A DNA stretch of 64,000 nucleotides, from the NCBI GenBank assembly GCA_021158405.1, contig JAGGUP010000029.1, forward strand, positions 20,218 to 84,217. The letters run 5' to 3'. Position numbers and translations under genes: made by a program. Positions within the stretch are counted from its first letter, which is position 1, and the number at the start of each line of letters is the position of its first letter. Source of the stretch: Bacteroidales bacterium. Lineage in GTDB: Bacteria; Bacteroidota; Bacteroidia; Bacteroidales; UBA12170. Below the pieces are notes generated by a model. The model saw only the letters and a list, made by a program, of their open reading frames with translations. It had not been told where the DNA came from and ran no database searches. This document shows, piece after piece, positions 35,242 to 45,713 of the stretch.

Positions 35242-37389
35242 TTACTTCCTACTCGCCTTCAAATCTTCAATTACATGAATTGCTTCGTAGATATAAATAT
35301 CTTTTTCAATAGCCTTGTGCCATTCCTTATTAATTTCTTGCCGTGTTGAATCTGACTGAAAAAACACATTGTCGAGGGTGAGATTTCTTACCTCTATAGG
35401 TAACACTTTTTTGCCGAAATTTTCAAATTTCTTCAATTCTTTTTCTTTGGAAACCTTCATTTCCTCAAATACTTCAAAATTTAAAGGATCAATTGTTTCC
35501 TCATTTTCTTGTTTTACAAGCTTCGCTCTTTCATCAAGCAAATTAAATTGTTCTGATTTTCCTATACGCTCTTTACTATTTTTTTCAATTTCGACATAAT
35601 TAGGAATATAATTATAAGTAGGTGTATAACTTACCGCATTAATTTCGTCCCAAGGCATGGCTGATTCTTCTTCTTTTTCTCCAAAATCGATATAGCTATA
35701 TATATCGGGCAAAATAATTTCAGGAATTACTCCTTTTTTCTGTGTTGCTCCTCCATTGATACGGTAAAATTTTTGCATCGAATATTTTAACGACCCCAAC
35801 TCTTTGTATTGATTATAACGAGCAGGCAATATACGATCCAAATCTGTAAAACGCTGAACAGTTCCTTTTCCATAAGTCGATTTTGTTCCTACAATCACAG
35901 CTCTGCGATAATCTTGCATGGCAGCGGCTAAAATCTCTGAAGCAGAAGCACTGAATGAATTAACCAAAATAACCAGATTTCCGTCAAAATACACTTTAGT
36001 ATCCTTATCACTTAACACTTGAACGTGCCCATTGCCATCTTTCACTTGAACAACCGGACCATTTTGAATAAATAGACCTGCAATATTTACAGCGTCCATA
36101 AGGCTTCCTCCTCCGTTATTCCGCAAATCAAGAATGATATTTTTAATTCCTTCATTGTTTATTTTTTCCACCTCTTTTTTCATGTCATCTGCACTGTTAC
36201 GTCCATTGATATCGTTAAAATTTGAGTAGAAAGAAGGTAAATAGACATAAGCCACTTCCAAACCATTGTCATTCTTATCGGAAATTACTGCCGATTTAGC
36301 ATAAGTTTCTTCACGAATTACCTTGTCGCGAATGATGGGTATATTCAATACACGTCCGTCTGGTTTGCGAATAGTTAATCGAACCTCCGTTCCCTTTGAC
36401 CCACGAATCATTTTAACAGCATCATCCAAGCGCATATCATAAACATCAATCGGATCTTTTGCGCCCTGTCCCACCTTCATAATTAAATCCTCCGCTTTCA
36501 AATCACCTTGTTTCCATGCCGGACTTCCGGGAACCACTTCTACAACTCGTACATAACCATCTTTGGTAGAAAGTGTTGCACCTATTCCTTCTACTGTTCC
36601 CGAAAAACGAATATCGAAATCTTCTTTCAACTTTGGTGGAAAATAACTGGTGTGAGGATCAAAAGTAGCGGTCAATGAATTGATGTAAACACTTATTTTA
36701 TCCGTATTATTTGATTGTTCAATCATACGATGAAACCATTCATCATGGCGTTTAAGAATACTCTTTCTTGCTTCATTTTCGAGTATTGCAAATGATTTTA
36801 CAGTAACCGTATCGCTTTTAGACGCCGCTTTTTTTTGCAGATTCATTGCATTTGCAACTTGACTAATAACCTGATATTTTAGCGCTTGTCGCCAAGAATC
36901 TTTTAATTCAACTAAGGTTTTAGAATAAGGAAGTTTATCCGAATCCAATTCTATCTTTTCGTCTGTAGTATAATCGAAAGGTTTGGCTAAAAGTTCTTTA
37001 TAAATTTGCTGAACTTCTTTATTCCTTTTTTCAACGATTTCCATACTTAAATTAAAGAAATCCAATCTATCGGATGAAAGCTGATCATCCAAATCATAAC
37101 GGTAATTCTTCAGCAAATCAACATCTTCTTGGAGTAAAAATTTCTTAGTTCTGTCGATATTTTGAAGGTACTCATCAAAAAAATCCGCTGAAAGGGAATC
37201 GTCAATTTTACGAGGGCTATAATGAGCACTTTCCAAAGTAGCACGAATAACGCTACTTAATAGTTTATTTTTCTGATTCTCGAATATTTTTTGTTCTGCA
37301 ATTTCAGCTACAGACTGCTGTGCGGACGCAAAAAAAGAAATAGCCCAAAATAATAAGCTAAAGAAATACATAGTGTTTTTAATTCGCAT
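35242..37389 (-). CDS. Carboxy-terminal (tail-specific) processing protease, S41 family
   Basis: 715 aa, the Prc/Tsp-like long form. A signal peptide (MYFFSLLFWAISFFASAQ region) precedes an N-terminal helical domain (DRTKKFLLQEDVDLLKNY), a PDZ domain (VEGIGATLSTKDGYVRVVEVVPGSPAWKQGDLKAEDLIMKVG) and the S41 catalytic domain. The Ser-Lys dyad is in VNSFSASASEILAAAM and STYGKGTVQRF. A C-terminal DUF3340-like region follows. It acts in the periplasm on C-terminal tails. Sometimes named prc in related genomes. The gene appears monocistronic. Confidence 0.93.
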   Translation of the reverse strand: MRIKNTMYFFSLLFWAISFFASAQQSVAEIAEQKIFENQKNKLLSSVIRATLESAHYSPRKIDDSLSADFFDEYLQNIDRTKKFLLQEDVDLLKNYRYDLDDQLSSDRLDFFNLSMEIVEKRNKEVQQIYKELLAKPFDYTTDEKIELDSDKLPYSKTLVELKDSWRQALKYQVISQVANAMNLQKKAASKSDTVTVKSFAILENEARKSILKRHDEWFHRMIEQSNNTDKISVYINSLTATFDPHTSYFPPKLKEDFDIRFSGTVEGIGATLSTKDGYVRVVEVVPGSPAWKQGDLKAEDLIMKVGQGAKDPIDVYDMRLDDAVKMIRGSKGTEVRLTIRKPDGRVLNIPIIRDKVIREETYAKSAVISDKNDNGLEVAYVYLPSFYSNFNDINGRNSADDMKKEVEKINNEGIKNIILDLRNNGGGSLMDAVNIAGLFIQNGPVVQVKDGNGHVQVLSDKDTKVYFDGNLVILVNSFSASASEILAAAMQDYRRAVIVGTKSTYGKGTVQRFTDLDRILPARYNQYKELGSLKYSMQKFYRINGGATQKKGVIPEIILPDIYSYIDFGEKEEESAMPWDEINAVSYTPTYNYIPNYVEIEKNSKERIGKSEQFNLLDERAKLVKQENEETIDPLNFEVFEEMKVSKEKELKKFENFGKKVLPIEVRNLTLDNVFFQSDSTRQEINKEWHKAIEKDIYIYEAIHVIEDLKASRK

Positions 37390-37534
37390 AAAAGTTAATA
37401 ATTAAGTTCTGAGAGAAATACTAGTTTCCTCCGTGTCAAAAGTAGAAAATATCTATCAACAGCTCTTTATTTGGCTGTTAATTATTGTTAAGCTCTACAT
37501 GCTTATATTAAACCTTTCGAAACCGAACGGGCAT

Positions 37535-37565
37535 AAAAAAACCCGAAGTTATCGGGCTTTTTTCT
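37535..37565 (-). terminator. Terminator of gyrB
   Basis: On the minus strand AAAAAGCCCGA pairs with TCGGGTTTTT across a 5-nt loop, followed by T-run; it starts next to the gyrB stop codon. Confidence 0.8.
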
Positions 37566-37566
37566 A

Positions 37567-39604
<2,038 letters not shown>

Positions 39605-39696
39605 TTTTGTTAACATTTGTTAAGAAATTTACGATTCAATTTTGAAGTAAAAAAACATGTCCATTTCAACTTAAAAACGAAAAAAAACCAGAAAAT

Positions 39697-40807
39697 TTAT
39701 ATCCCCTCTTTTTTACTGACAGAAGAACCAAATTCCATAAGATAGCCTTTAATAAACATTTCCAAATCTCCATCCATTACTGCTTGCACATTGGAAGTCT
39801 CCACTCCTGTTCTTACATCTTTTACAAGCTTATAAGGATGCATCACATAATTACGAATTTGCGAGCCCCATTCAATTTTCTTTTTCTCACTTTCAATAGC
39901 ATCCGCAGCTTCTTGCTTTTTACGAAGCTCAATCTCATACAATTGCGATTTTAGCATTTGCATCGCTTTTTGTCGGTTTTGCCCTTGCGAACGTGTTTCC
40001 TGACATTCAACAATAATTCCTGAAGGTGCATGCTTTAATCGAACGGCGGTTTCTACCTTATTAACATTTTGGCCACCGGGACCACCGGATCGGAATGTAT
40101 CCCAACTGATATCAGCCGGATTCACTTCAATCTGAATATCATCATCAATAACCGGATACGCATAAACAGAGGCAAAGGATGTATGTCTTTTATTGGCCGA
40201 GTCGAAGGGAGAAAGTCGCACCAAACGATGAACTCCATTTTCTCCTTTTAAGTAACCATAAGCATATTCTCCCTCAATCTCAATGCTTACCGATTTTATT
40301 CCAGCAGTTTCGCCTTCCTGATAATCGATGGTTTTTACCTTATAACCTTTTCGCTCGCCATAACGAATATACATGCGCATAAGCATTTCAGCCCAATCCT
40401 GACTTTCTGTTCCACCGGCACCAGGATTTATTTTCACAATGGCCCCAAACTTGTCTTCTTCGCCACTTAGCATATTTATAAACTCCAAAGCCTCAATATG
40501 TTCTATTGCTTCAGCATACTGTTCATTCACTTCCTGTTCGGTTGCTTCTCCTTGTTTAAAAAAATCAAAAAAAACTTCTAAATCAGCCAAAGCACTTTCT
40601 GCTTTTGCAAAATCTTCAACCCATCTTTTTTTGATTTGAATCGCTTTTAATATTTTTTCTGCCAATTGGGAATTATCCCAAAAATCAGGAGATTGCGTCC
40701 TTTCTTCTTCTTCTATTACTTCAATCTTCTTTCGGTCAACGTCAAAGATACCTCCTCAAAGCCTCTACGCGAGCACGTAAAACTTTTAATTCATCTGCTA
40801 TTATCAT
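39697..40807 (-). CDS. prfB: Peptide chain release factor 2 with programmed +1 frameshift
   Basis: The coding sequence is in two frames. The first starts at ATG 40805-40807 ([21 protein letters not shown]) and reaches an in-frame TGA at 40742-40744 after 21 codons. Skipping the T at 40744 continues as [14 protein letters not shown] into the 348-residue main frame ending at 39697, for 369 aa in total. The slip site CTT TGA C is preceded by AGGAGG (40751-40756), the classical RF2 autoregulatory signal. The main frame carries the catalytic [13 protein letters not shown] motif and the SPFDSA stop-recognition segment (RF2 SPF form). A shorter ORF starting at 40665 is not the true gene start. recX lies 25 bp upstream. 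Confidence 0.96.
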
Positions 40808-40832
40808 ATGCTTATAACTTATTTATTGTAAA

Positions 40833-41291
40833 TCAGCTTAATACCTCCCAAATCAATTCGGATTCATATCCTTTAGAATATAAATATTGGGCAATTTTTT
40901 GCTTTTTCTCAAAATCGTTTTTCACTAAAATTTCCTTTTCTTTTTTAAGAATAAGCTTTTGCAAAGTTAAGCGATATTCTTCCTCTTCTATCGTCTCCAA
41001 AGCTTTATTAATTGAGTAACTTGAGATTTGTCTTTTTTTTAGTTCGATTTTAATTTTCAATTTTCCCCATTGTTTCATTCTAAAGCGACCGCTGGCAAAC
41101 TGAATGGCAAATCGTTCTTCTTTTATAAAGTTTTGTTCTATTAACGTGGCTATAACCTCATCCTGTATTTCTTCATCGACCCGCCAATCTCTAAATTTCT
41201 TCTCTAACTCCCACTGACAACGTTCTTGATATGCACAATATTTTTGCGCTTTGCTTAAAACAATATCAAAATCGAATAATTGAGGCCTCAT
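40833..41291 (-). CDS. recX: Regulatory protein RecX
   Basis: 152 aa. A small helical protein matching RecX/OraA: CAYQERCQWELEKKFRDW, IATLIEQNFIKEERFAIQFASGRFRMKQWGKLKIKIELKKRQIS and the C-terminal KKQKIAQYLYSKGYESELIWEVL are the three-helix repeats of the family. It modulates RecA filament activity. recA is not adjacent; it precedes prfB on the same strand with a 25-bp gap. Confidence 0.86.
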   Translation of the reverse strand: MRPQLFDFDIVLSKAQKYCAYQERCQWELEKKFRDWRVDEEIQDEVIATLIEQNFIKEERFAIQFASGRFRMKQWGKLKIKIELKKRQISSYSINKALETIEEEEYRLTLQKLILKKEKEILVKNDFEKKQKIAQYLYSKGYESELIWEVLS

Positions 41292-41409
41292 TGCTATTTT
41301 ATTTGATTTTCAAAAGTAAAGATTTCCCCGCAAATACAAGCCTGTCACTTTTTTTTGATTTAACTTCGCATCCACTTAAACATGGAATCATTATCCTCAA
41401 GTTAAATAA

Positions 41410-42519
41410 ATGGCAATCAAAGTATTAGTAATTAGCGATTACAGAAATTATATAACGGCCCGCCCCGAAGCTGAAATTTTCATCGGTCTGGCAAAAATGG
41501 GTTTTCAAATTTATATCATGACCTATAAAGAAGCTGAATTGGTTAAGGAATTTGAAGCTGTCGGCATCAAGGTGATTGATTTTCATCCAAAGAAAAAATT
41601 TGATAAATCCGAAATCCAAAGAATAAGAGAAACACTTATTGAAAAAGAAATCGATATTGTTCATTTATTTAACAATCCGGCAATTGTAAAGGGAATCCGA
41701 GCCTCAAAAGGACTGAAAGTTAAAGTGGTTTTATATCGTGGTTATGCCGGAAATATACATTGGTACGATCCGTTTTCCTATCTGAAATTTTTGCATCCAC
41801 GAGTGGATAAGATTTTTTGCAATTCCATGGGTGTGGAGGAATTTATACAAAAACAATTATTATTTAACAAGAATAAAACGATTACGATTAATAAAGGGCA
41901 TAATTTAAACTGGTATGCTGACTATCCACCCTACGGTATTAAAAAAGAGTTGGGCTTAGCTCCCGACACCTTCCTTTTGATAAATGTAGCCAATAACAGA
42001 CGAATGAAAGGGATTCCCTATTTGCTCAAGGCTATAAATAATTTGCCTAAAGAGTTGCCCATCCATTTACTATTGGTTGGACGCGATATGGATACCAAAG
42101 AAAATCTTCGTATTATTGAAAAAGGAGGAAGCAAAAAGAGAGTACATATCATAGGTTTTCGAAAAAACGTATTGAATATTGTTTCAGCTTGCGATGTATT
42201 TGTTTTGTCATCCATAAAAGGGGAATCAATTACAAAATCGGTTATTGAAGCAATGTCTTTAGGCCTAGCTCCTATCATTAGCGATATTCCTGGAAATAAA
42301 GAATTGGTGATTAATGAGGAAAGCGGGCTTATTACAAGAGCCAAAAAACCAAAAGAATTAAGCAATGCCATTTTAAGGCTTTATGAGAATAAAAGTCTTC
42401 GCGAAGGACTGGGTAGGAATGCGAAAAAACGCATCGATAGCTATTTGAACATAAATCAAACGATCCTTAAAACAAAACAACTTTACGAGGAGCTTGTTGC
42501 TAATAAAAACAGAAGATAA
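41410..42519 (+). CDS. Glycosyltransferase, GT4-type
   Basis: 369 aa with the GT-B fold. The C-terminal nucleotide-sugar domain has FLLINVANNRRMKGIPYLLKAI, VHIIGFRKNVLNIVSACDVFVLSS and the E-x7-E motif region ESITKSVIEAMSLGLAPIISDIPGNKELV. The N-terminal half binds the acceptor. It transfers a sugar from a nucleotide donor to an unknown acceptor, likely in lipid or surface glycan synthesis. It is convergent with a second glycosyltransferase gene, 17 bp away, but no wider polysaccharide cluster is present. Confidence 0.86.
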   Translation: MAIKVLVISDYRNYITARPEAEIFIGLAKMGFQIYIMTYKEAELVKEFEAVGIKVIDFHPKKKFDKSEIQRIRETLIEKEIDIVHLFNNPAIVKGIRASKGLKVKVVLYRGYAGNIHWYDPFSYLKFLHPRVDKIFCNSMGVEEFIQKQLLFNKNKTITINKGHNLNWYADYPPYGIKKELGLAPDTFLLINVANNRRMKGIPYLLKAINNLPKELPIHLLLVGRDMDTKENLRIIEKGGSKKRVHIIGFRKNVLNIVSACDVFVLSSIKGESITKSVIEAMSLGLAPIISDIPGNKELVINEESGLITRAKKPKELSNAILRLYENKSLREGLGRNAKKRIDSYLNINQTILKTKQLYEELVANKNRR

Positions 42520-42536
42520 GAAATTTTGCTAGACTT

Positions 42537-43577
42537 TTATTTATCTGATTTATAGTTGTTTAAAATTGCAATAAATCTTTTTGCGATTTCGATATGATTG
42601 TATTGTTTGGTGATTAATTCAGAAGCATTCTTCCCAATCTCAATAATTTTCGAACGATTCTCACTAAGCAAAAGGATTTGCTCGGCAATCTTCTCGGCAG
42701 AATTATCACATAAAATGATGTTTTCGTTATGCGTAAAAATTTCATTTATACCGGGTGTATCCTTAGAAATTATGCATTTACCCATAGAAGCATAATGAAA
42801 AACCTTATTCGGAACAACAGAATCTGCTTTTAACGAATCGCCAAAAATACCCAGACAAACATCAAATTTATTGAGCAGGCTGTTTAAATCATCATAATTT
42901 TTCCACCCCAACATAGTGATATTCTTAAGATTATACTTCTTAATCAAGTTGAGCGATTTCTTATAATCATAACCCGAACCGATAATATCAAAAACAATAG
43001 TTGTATTCTCTTTTAGTCGATTTGCTACTTCGATAATTTTCGGTATTCCCTGCAGAGGCACAAACGTTCCATAAAATCCAATGTGAAAGAGTTGATCACT
43101 TTTTGCTTTTTGTGCTAACTTATGAAATTGTGAAATATCCACTCCTATTGGCAAAACAGCTATTTTTTTAGCTCCGATTTTAAATTTATTTATAAAATAA
43201 CGCTTATGCTCCAGTGTATCTGCAATTAAAATATCGCATTTTGAAAAAGGGATTTTATCCAAAAAATACTTTATTGGAGCCTTCCAATAATGTTTGTAAT
43301 CAATTGCTTTGGTCAGGTATTTAGAAATGAGCGGATCAAAAACCACCGGTTTTGTACTTATTTTTTTTATAAACCTGACATCCCGATGCCTAAATGGTGG
43401 AATATATATAAAATCGACTTTATTTTGTAATTCAATAAAAGCTTGCTTATTGAAGGATTTACGATTTTTTATCGGAAAAAAAATCACTTCAACATCCTCA
43501 ATCTCATCTAAACCAGCTAGTAATACTCTAACCCGATTGTATTTAAAATCAGTTTTTCCGGTAAAAAGTATTTTCAT
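42537..43577 (-). CDS. Glycosyltransferase family protein, GT4-like
   Basis: 346 aa. The C-terminal half matches GT4 enzymes: HIGFYGTFVPLQGIPKIIEVANRL, NITMLGWKNYDDLNSLLNKFDVCLGIFGDSLKADSVVPNKVFHYASMGKCIISKDTPGINEIF. The N-terminal half (MKILFTGKTDFKYNRVRVLLAGLDEIEDVEV) is a Rossmann domain. Donor and acceptor are unknown. The pair of convergent glycosyltransferases could act in the same surface glycan. Confidence 0.83.
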   Translation of the reverse strand: MKILFTGKTDFKYNRVRVLLAGLDEIEDVEVIFFPIKNRKSFNKQAFIELQNKVDFIYIPPFRHRDVRFIKKISTKPVVFDPLISKYLTKAIDYKHYWKAPIKYFLDKIPFSKCDILIADTLEHKRYFINKFKIGAKKIAVLPIGVDISQFHKLAQKAKSDQLFHIGFYGTFVPLQGIPKIIEVANRLKENTTIVFDIIGSGYDYKKSLNLIKKYNLKNITMLGWKNYDDLNSLLNKFDVCLGIFGDSLKADSVVPNKVFHYASMGKCIISKDTPGINEIFTHNENIILCDNSAEKIAEQILLLSENRSKIIEIGKNASELITKQYNHIEIAKRFIAILNNYKSDK

Positions 43578-43677
43578 TAATCAAATTTTGTGTTCAATGA
43601 TAAAATTACTGTTTGCAAAATTAATAGGCAACAAATTTAATAACAGTATTTTATATTCCTTTAGCCTTTTATAAAAG

Positions 43678-43692
43678 TGTGATTTTATCACA
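43678..43692. promoter_or_regulatory. CRP/FNR-like palindrome
   Basis: TGTGA-N5-TCACA lies 173 bp upstream of the nadB -7 box and about 100 bp upstream of the divergent glycosyltransferase start. The spacer is one base short of the E. coli CRP consensus. Confidence 0.3.
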
Positions 43693-43850
43693 TTAAAACC
43701 TCTGCAGCATAAAATAATACTACTGTTGCGAAATGATTCTCCAAATCTAATCATTCGACTAAAGTAAACTGTAATAATTAAAATTCAATCTATTTATTTA
43801 ATATTCTGAGAGCTTTGCAAAATGAAAGTTTTTGATTGGATAAAATCGCT

Positions 43851-43858
43851 TAAATTTG
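43851..43858 (+). promoter_or_regulatory. -7 box of nadB
   Basis: TAAATTTG, 41 bp before the nadB start codon, matches TAnnTTTG; a TTTG 16 bp upstream may be the -33. Confidence 0.45.
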
Positions 43859-43899
43859 CTAAAATAAAACTGTTTCAAAAATAAAGTTATATTTTAAAC

Positions 43900-45468
43900 A
43901 TGCGGAAAAATATTGATTTTTTAGTAGTAGGAAGTGGTATTGCAGGATTAAGTTATGCTTTAAAAGTTGCCGAAGAAGGAAAGGTATTAATTGTTACAAA
44001 GTCGGATGCCGATGATACTGCCACAAAATATGCCCAAGGTGGAATTGCTGCTGTGATGCATACTCCAGATACTTATAACAAGCATATTCAAGACACCATG
44101 ATCGCCGGTGATTATTTGTCAAATGAAAATATTGTTCGAATGACCATAACAGAATCAACCGAACGGGTAAAAGAATTGATTGAGTGGGGAACAAATTTTG
44201 ATAGAAATAAAGACGGAGAATACAATTTAGGTAAGGAAGGCGGACATTCAGAATATCGTGTTTTACATCATAAAGACAGTACTGGATTAGAAATTGAACG
44301 CGCGCTACTTGATAAAGCAGACAAACATCCAAATATCGAAATTTGGCAAAATCATTTTACGATCGACTTGATTACTCCACACCATTTAGGAGAAGAAATA
44401 AAACTGTTCAGTACAAATATTAAATGTTTTGGAGCCTATGTTTTAGAACCAAAAACCGGAATTATTCACACTATTTTAGCCAAGACCACCATGTTAGCAA
44501 CCGGAGGAATTGGGAATCTTTATCTTTCAACCACCAACCCCAAGATAGCTACAGGGGATGGCATTGCAATGGTTTATCGTGCAAAAGGGGTCCTCGAAAA
44601 TATGGAATTTATTCAGTTTCATCCAACATCATTATATAATCCTGGTGAAAAACCTGCCTTTTTAATATCAGAAGCTCTTAGAGGTTTTGGAGGAATCTTG
44701 AAAAACCATTCCGGCAATACCTTTATGGACAAATATGACGAGCGAGGTTCTTTGGCTCCTCGCGATATTGTTGCTCGAGCTATTGATAATGAATTAAAGA
44801 ACAGTGGCGAGGAATGTGTTTACTTAGATTGCAGGCACTTAAATGCAAACAGTCTAATTCTTAATTTTCCAAAAATATATGCCAAATGTTTAAGTACAGG
44901 AATTGATCTTACCAAAGAAATGATTCCTGTTGTTCCAAGTGCTCATTACTCTTGTGGCGGAATAAAAGTGGATGAATGTGGGCGAACTTCAATACAAAAT
45001 TTATATGCTTCCGGCGAATGTTCTTCAACAGGATTACATGGTGCCAATCGATTAGCTTCCAATTCTTTACTTGAATCCATAGTATTCTCTCACAGAGCCA
45101 GTATCGATACCTTAAAAAAACACAAAACACTCCATTACCAATCGAATATTCCGGATTGGAATGCAGAAGGAGTGGTTTTAAATGAAGAAATGATTTTAAT
45201 TACACAGTCGACAAAGGAATTACAAAGTATTATGAGTAATTATGTTGGCATAGTCCGTTCAAATTTGCGTTTAAATCGAGCGCTCGACAGGTTAAATATA
45301 ATTTATAACGAAACCGAAAACCTATATGATATATCAATAATTTCAGTTGAAATTTGTGAATTGCGTAATCTTATTAATGTTGCTGATCTCGTTTTAAAAA
45401 TGGCTTTACAAAGAAAAGAAAGCCGCGGGCTGCATTATTCTATCGACTATCCACCGTTCAAGAAATGA
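43900..45468 (+). CDS. nadB: L-aspartate oxidase
   Basis: 522 aa, normal for NadB. It oxidises L-aspartate to iminoaspartate in de novo NAD synthesis; FAD-bound. VVGSGIAGLSYAL is the dinucleotide loop, DDTATKYAQGGIAAVMH the second flavin contact, EFIQFHPTSLYNPGE and VPSAHYSCGGIKVDECGRTS the fumarate-reductase-like substrate site, and ASGECSSTGLHGANRLASNSLLE the C-terminal FAD motif. nadA and nadC are not adjacent. The TGA stop starts a 15-nt repeat shared with thyA. Confidence 0.95.
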   Translation: MRKNIDFLVVGSGIAGLSYALKVAEEGKVLIVTKSDADDTATKYAQGGIAAVMHTPDTYNKHIQDTMIAGDYLSNENIVRMTITESTERVKELIEWGTNFDRNKDGEYNLGKEGGHSEYRVLHHKDSTGLEIERALLDKADKHPNIEIWQNHFTIDLITPHHLGEEIKLFSTNIKCFGAYVLEPKTGIIHTILAKTTMLATGGIGNLYLSTTNPKIATGDGIAMVYRAKGVLENMEFIQFHPTSLYNPGEKPAFLISEALRGFGGILKNHSGNTFMDKYDERGSLAPRDIVARAIDNELKNSGEECVYLDCRHLNANSLILNFPKIYAKCLSTGIDLTKEMIPVVPSAHYSCGGIKVDECGRTSIQNLYASGECSSTGLHGANRLASNSLLESIVFSHRASIDTLKKHKTLHYQSNIPDWNAEGVVLNEEMILITQSTKELQSIMSNYVGIVRSNLRLNRALDRLNIIYNETENLYDISIISVEICELRNLINVADLVLKMALQRKESRGLHYSIDYPPFKK

Positions 45469-45481
45469 AACCTTTGCAAAA
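45467..45481. repeat. GAAACCTTTGCAAAA repeat copy 2 at nadB stop
   Basis: Differs by one base from the 15-nt motif at the thyA stop (35221). Both begin with the GA of the stop codon. Confidence 0.5.
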
Positions 45482-45713
45482 CTCATTTTTTGACCCAACT
45501 CTTCGTTACAATCTTCTTCAAAACCCTCATTTACGGAAGTAAACTGCAGTTTTTTATCTGCTTTTGTCTCAATTTGAATCAAAATCTTTCGTCCTGCAAT
45601 GGTTTCAAAATAATTTTCGATTACAAAAAGCAAATTAAAGATTTCCAAATCAATCTATATCAACTAAAGCTGAAAGTAATCTACAGGAAATAACCTAGCT
45701 AAATAAATAGAAA
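45469..45713. other. 245-bp intergenic segment between nadB and the ABC exporter gene
   Basis: A minus-strand frame at 45406-45648 encodes 80 aa (starting MEIFNLLFVIENYF and passing through SFAKVS at the repeat) but overlaps the end of nadB, matches nothing I recognise, and may be a decayed remnant. A 12-bp palindrome AAACTGCAGTTT lies at 45541-45552. No terminator is obvious. Confidence 0.35.

Larger units (their letters stand above)
43578..43899. other. 322-bp intergenic region before nadB
   Basis: AT-rich. It contains TGTGATTTTATCACA (43678-43692), an inverted repeat similar to a CRP/FNR-type site but with a 5-bp spacer, and a TAAATTTG box (43851-43858) for nadB. A 20-codon ORF at 43822-43884 spans the promoter box and is not credible as a gene. 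Confidence 0.4.

Noticed and set aside
40805-40807. Frameshift mutation or pseudogene in prfB
   Set aside because: The TGA lies within the exact AGGAGG-TAT-CTT-TGA-C programmed frameshift signal, so the gene is intact.
43822-43884. 20-codon ORF (MKVFDWIKSLK...) before nadB
   Set aside because: It contains the nadB -7 box, so it would not be transcribed from that promoter; no attenuator structure accompanies it.
45406-45648. 80-aa minus-strand ORF overlapping the nadB 3' end
   Set aside because: Overlaps nadB, matches no family known to me and has no promoter or RBS; left as a possible decayed remnant.
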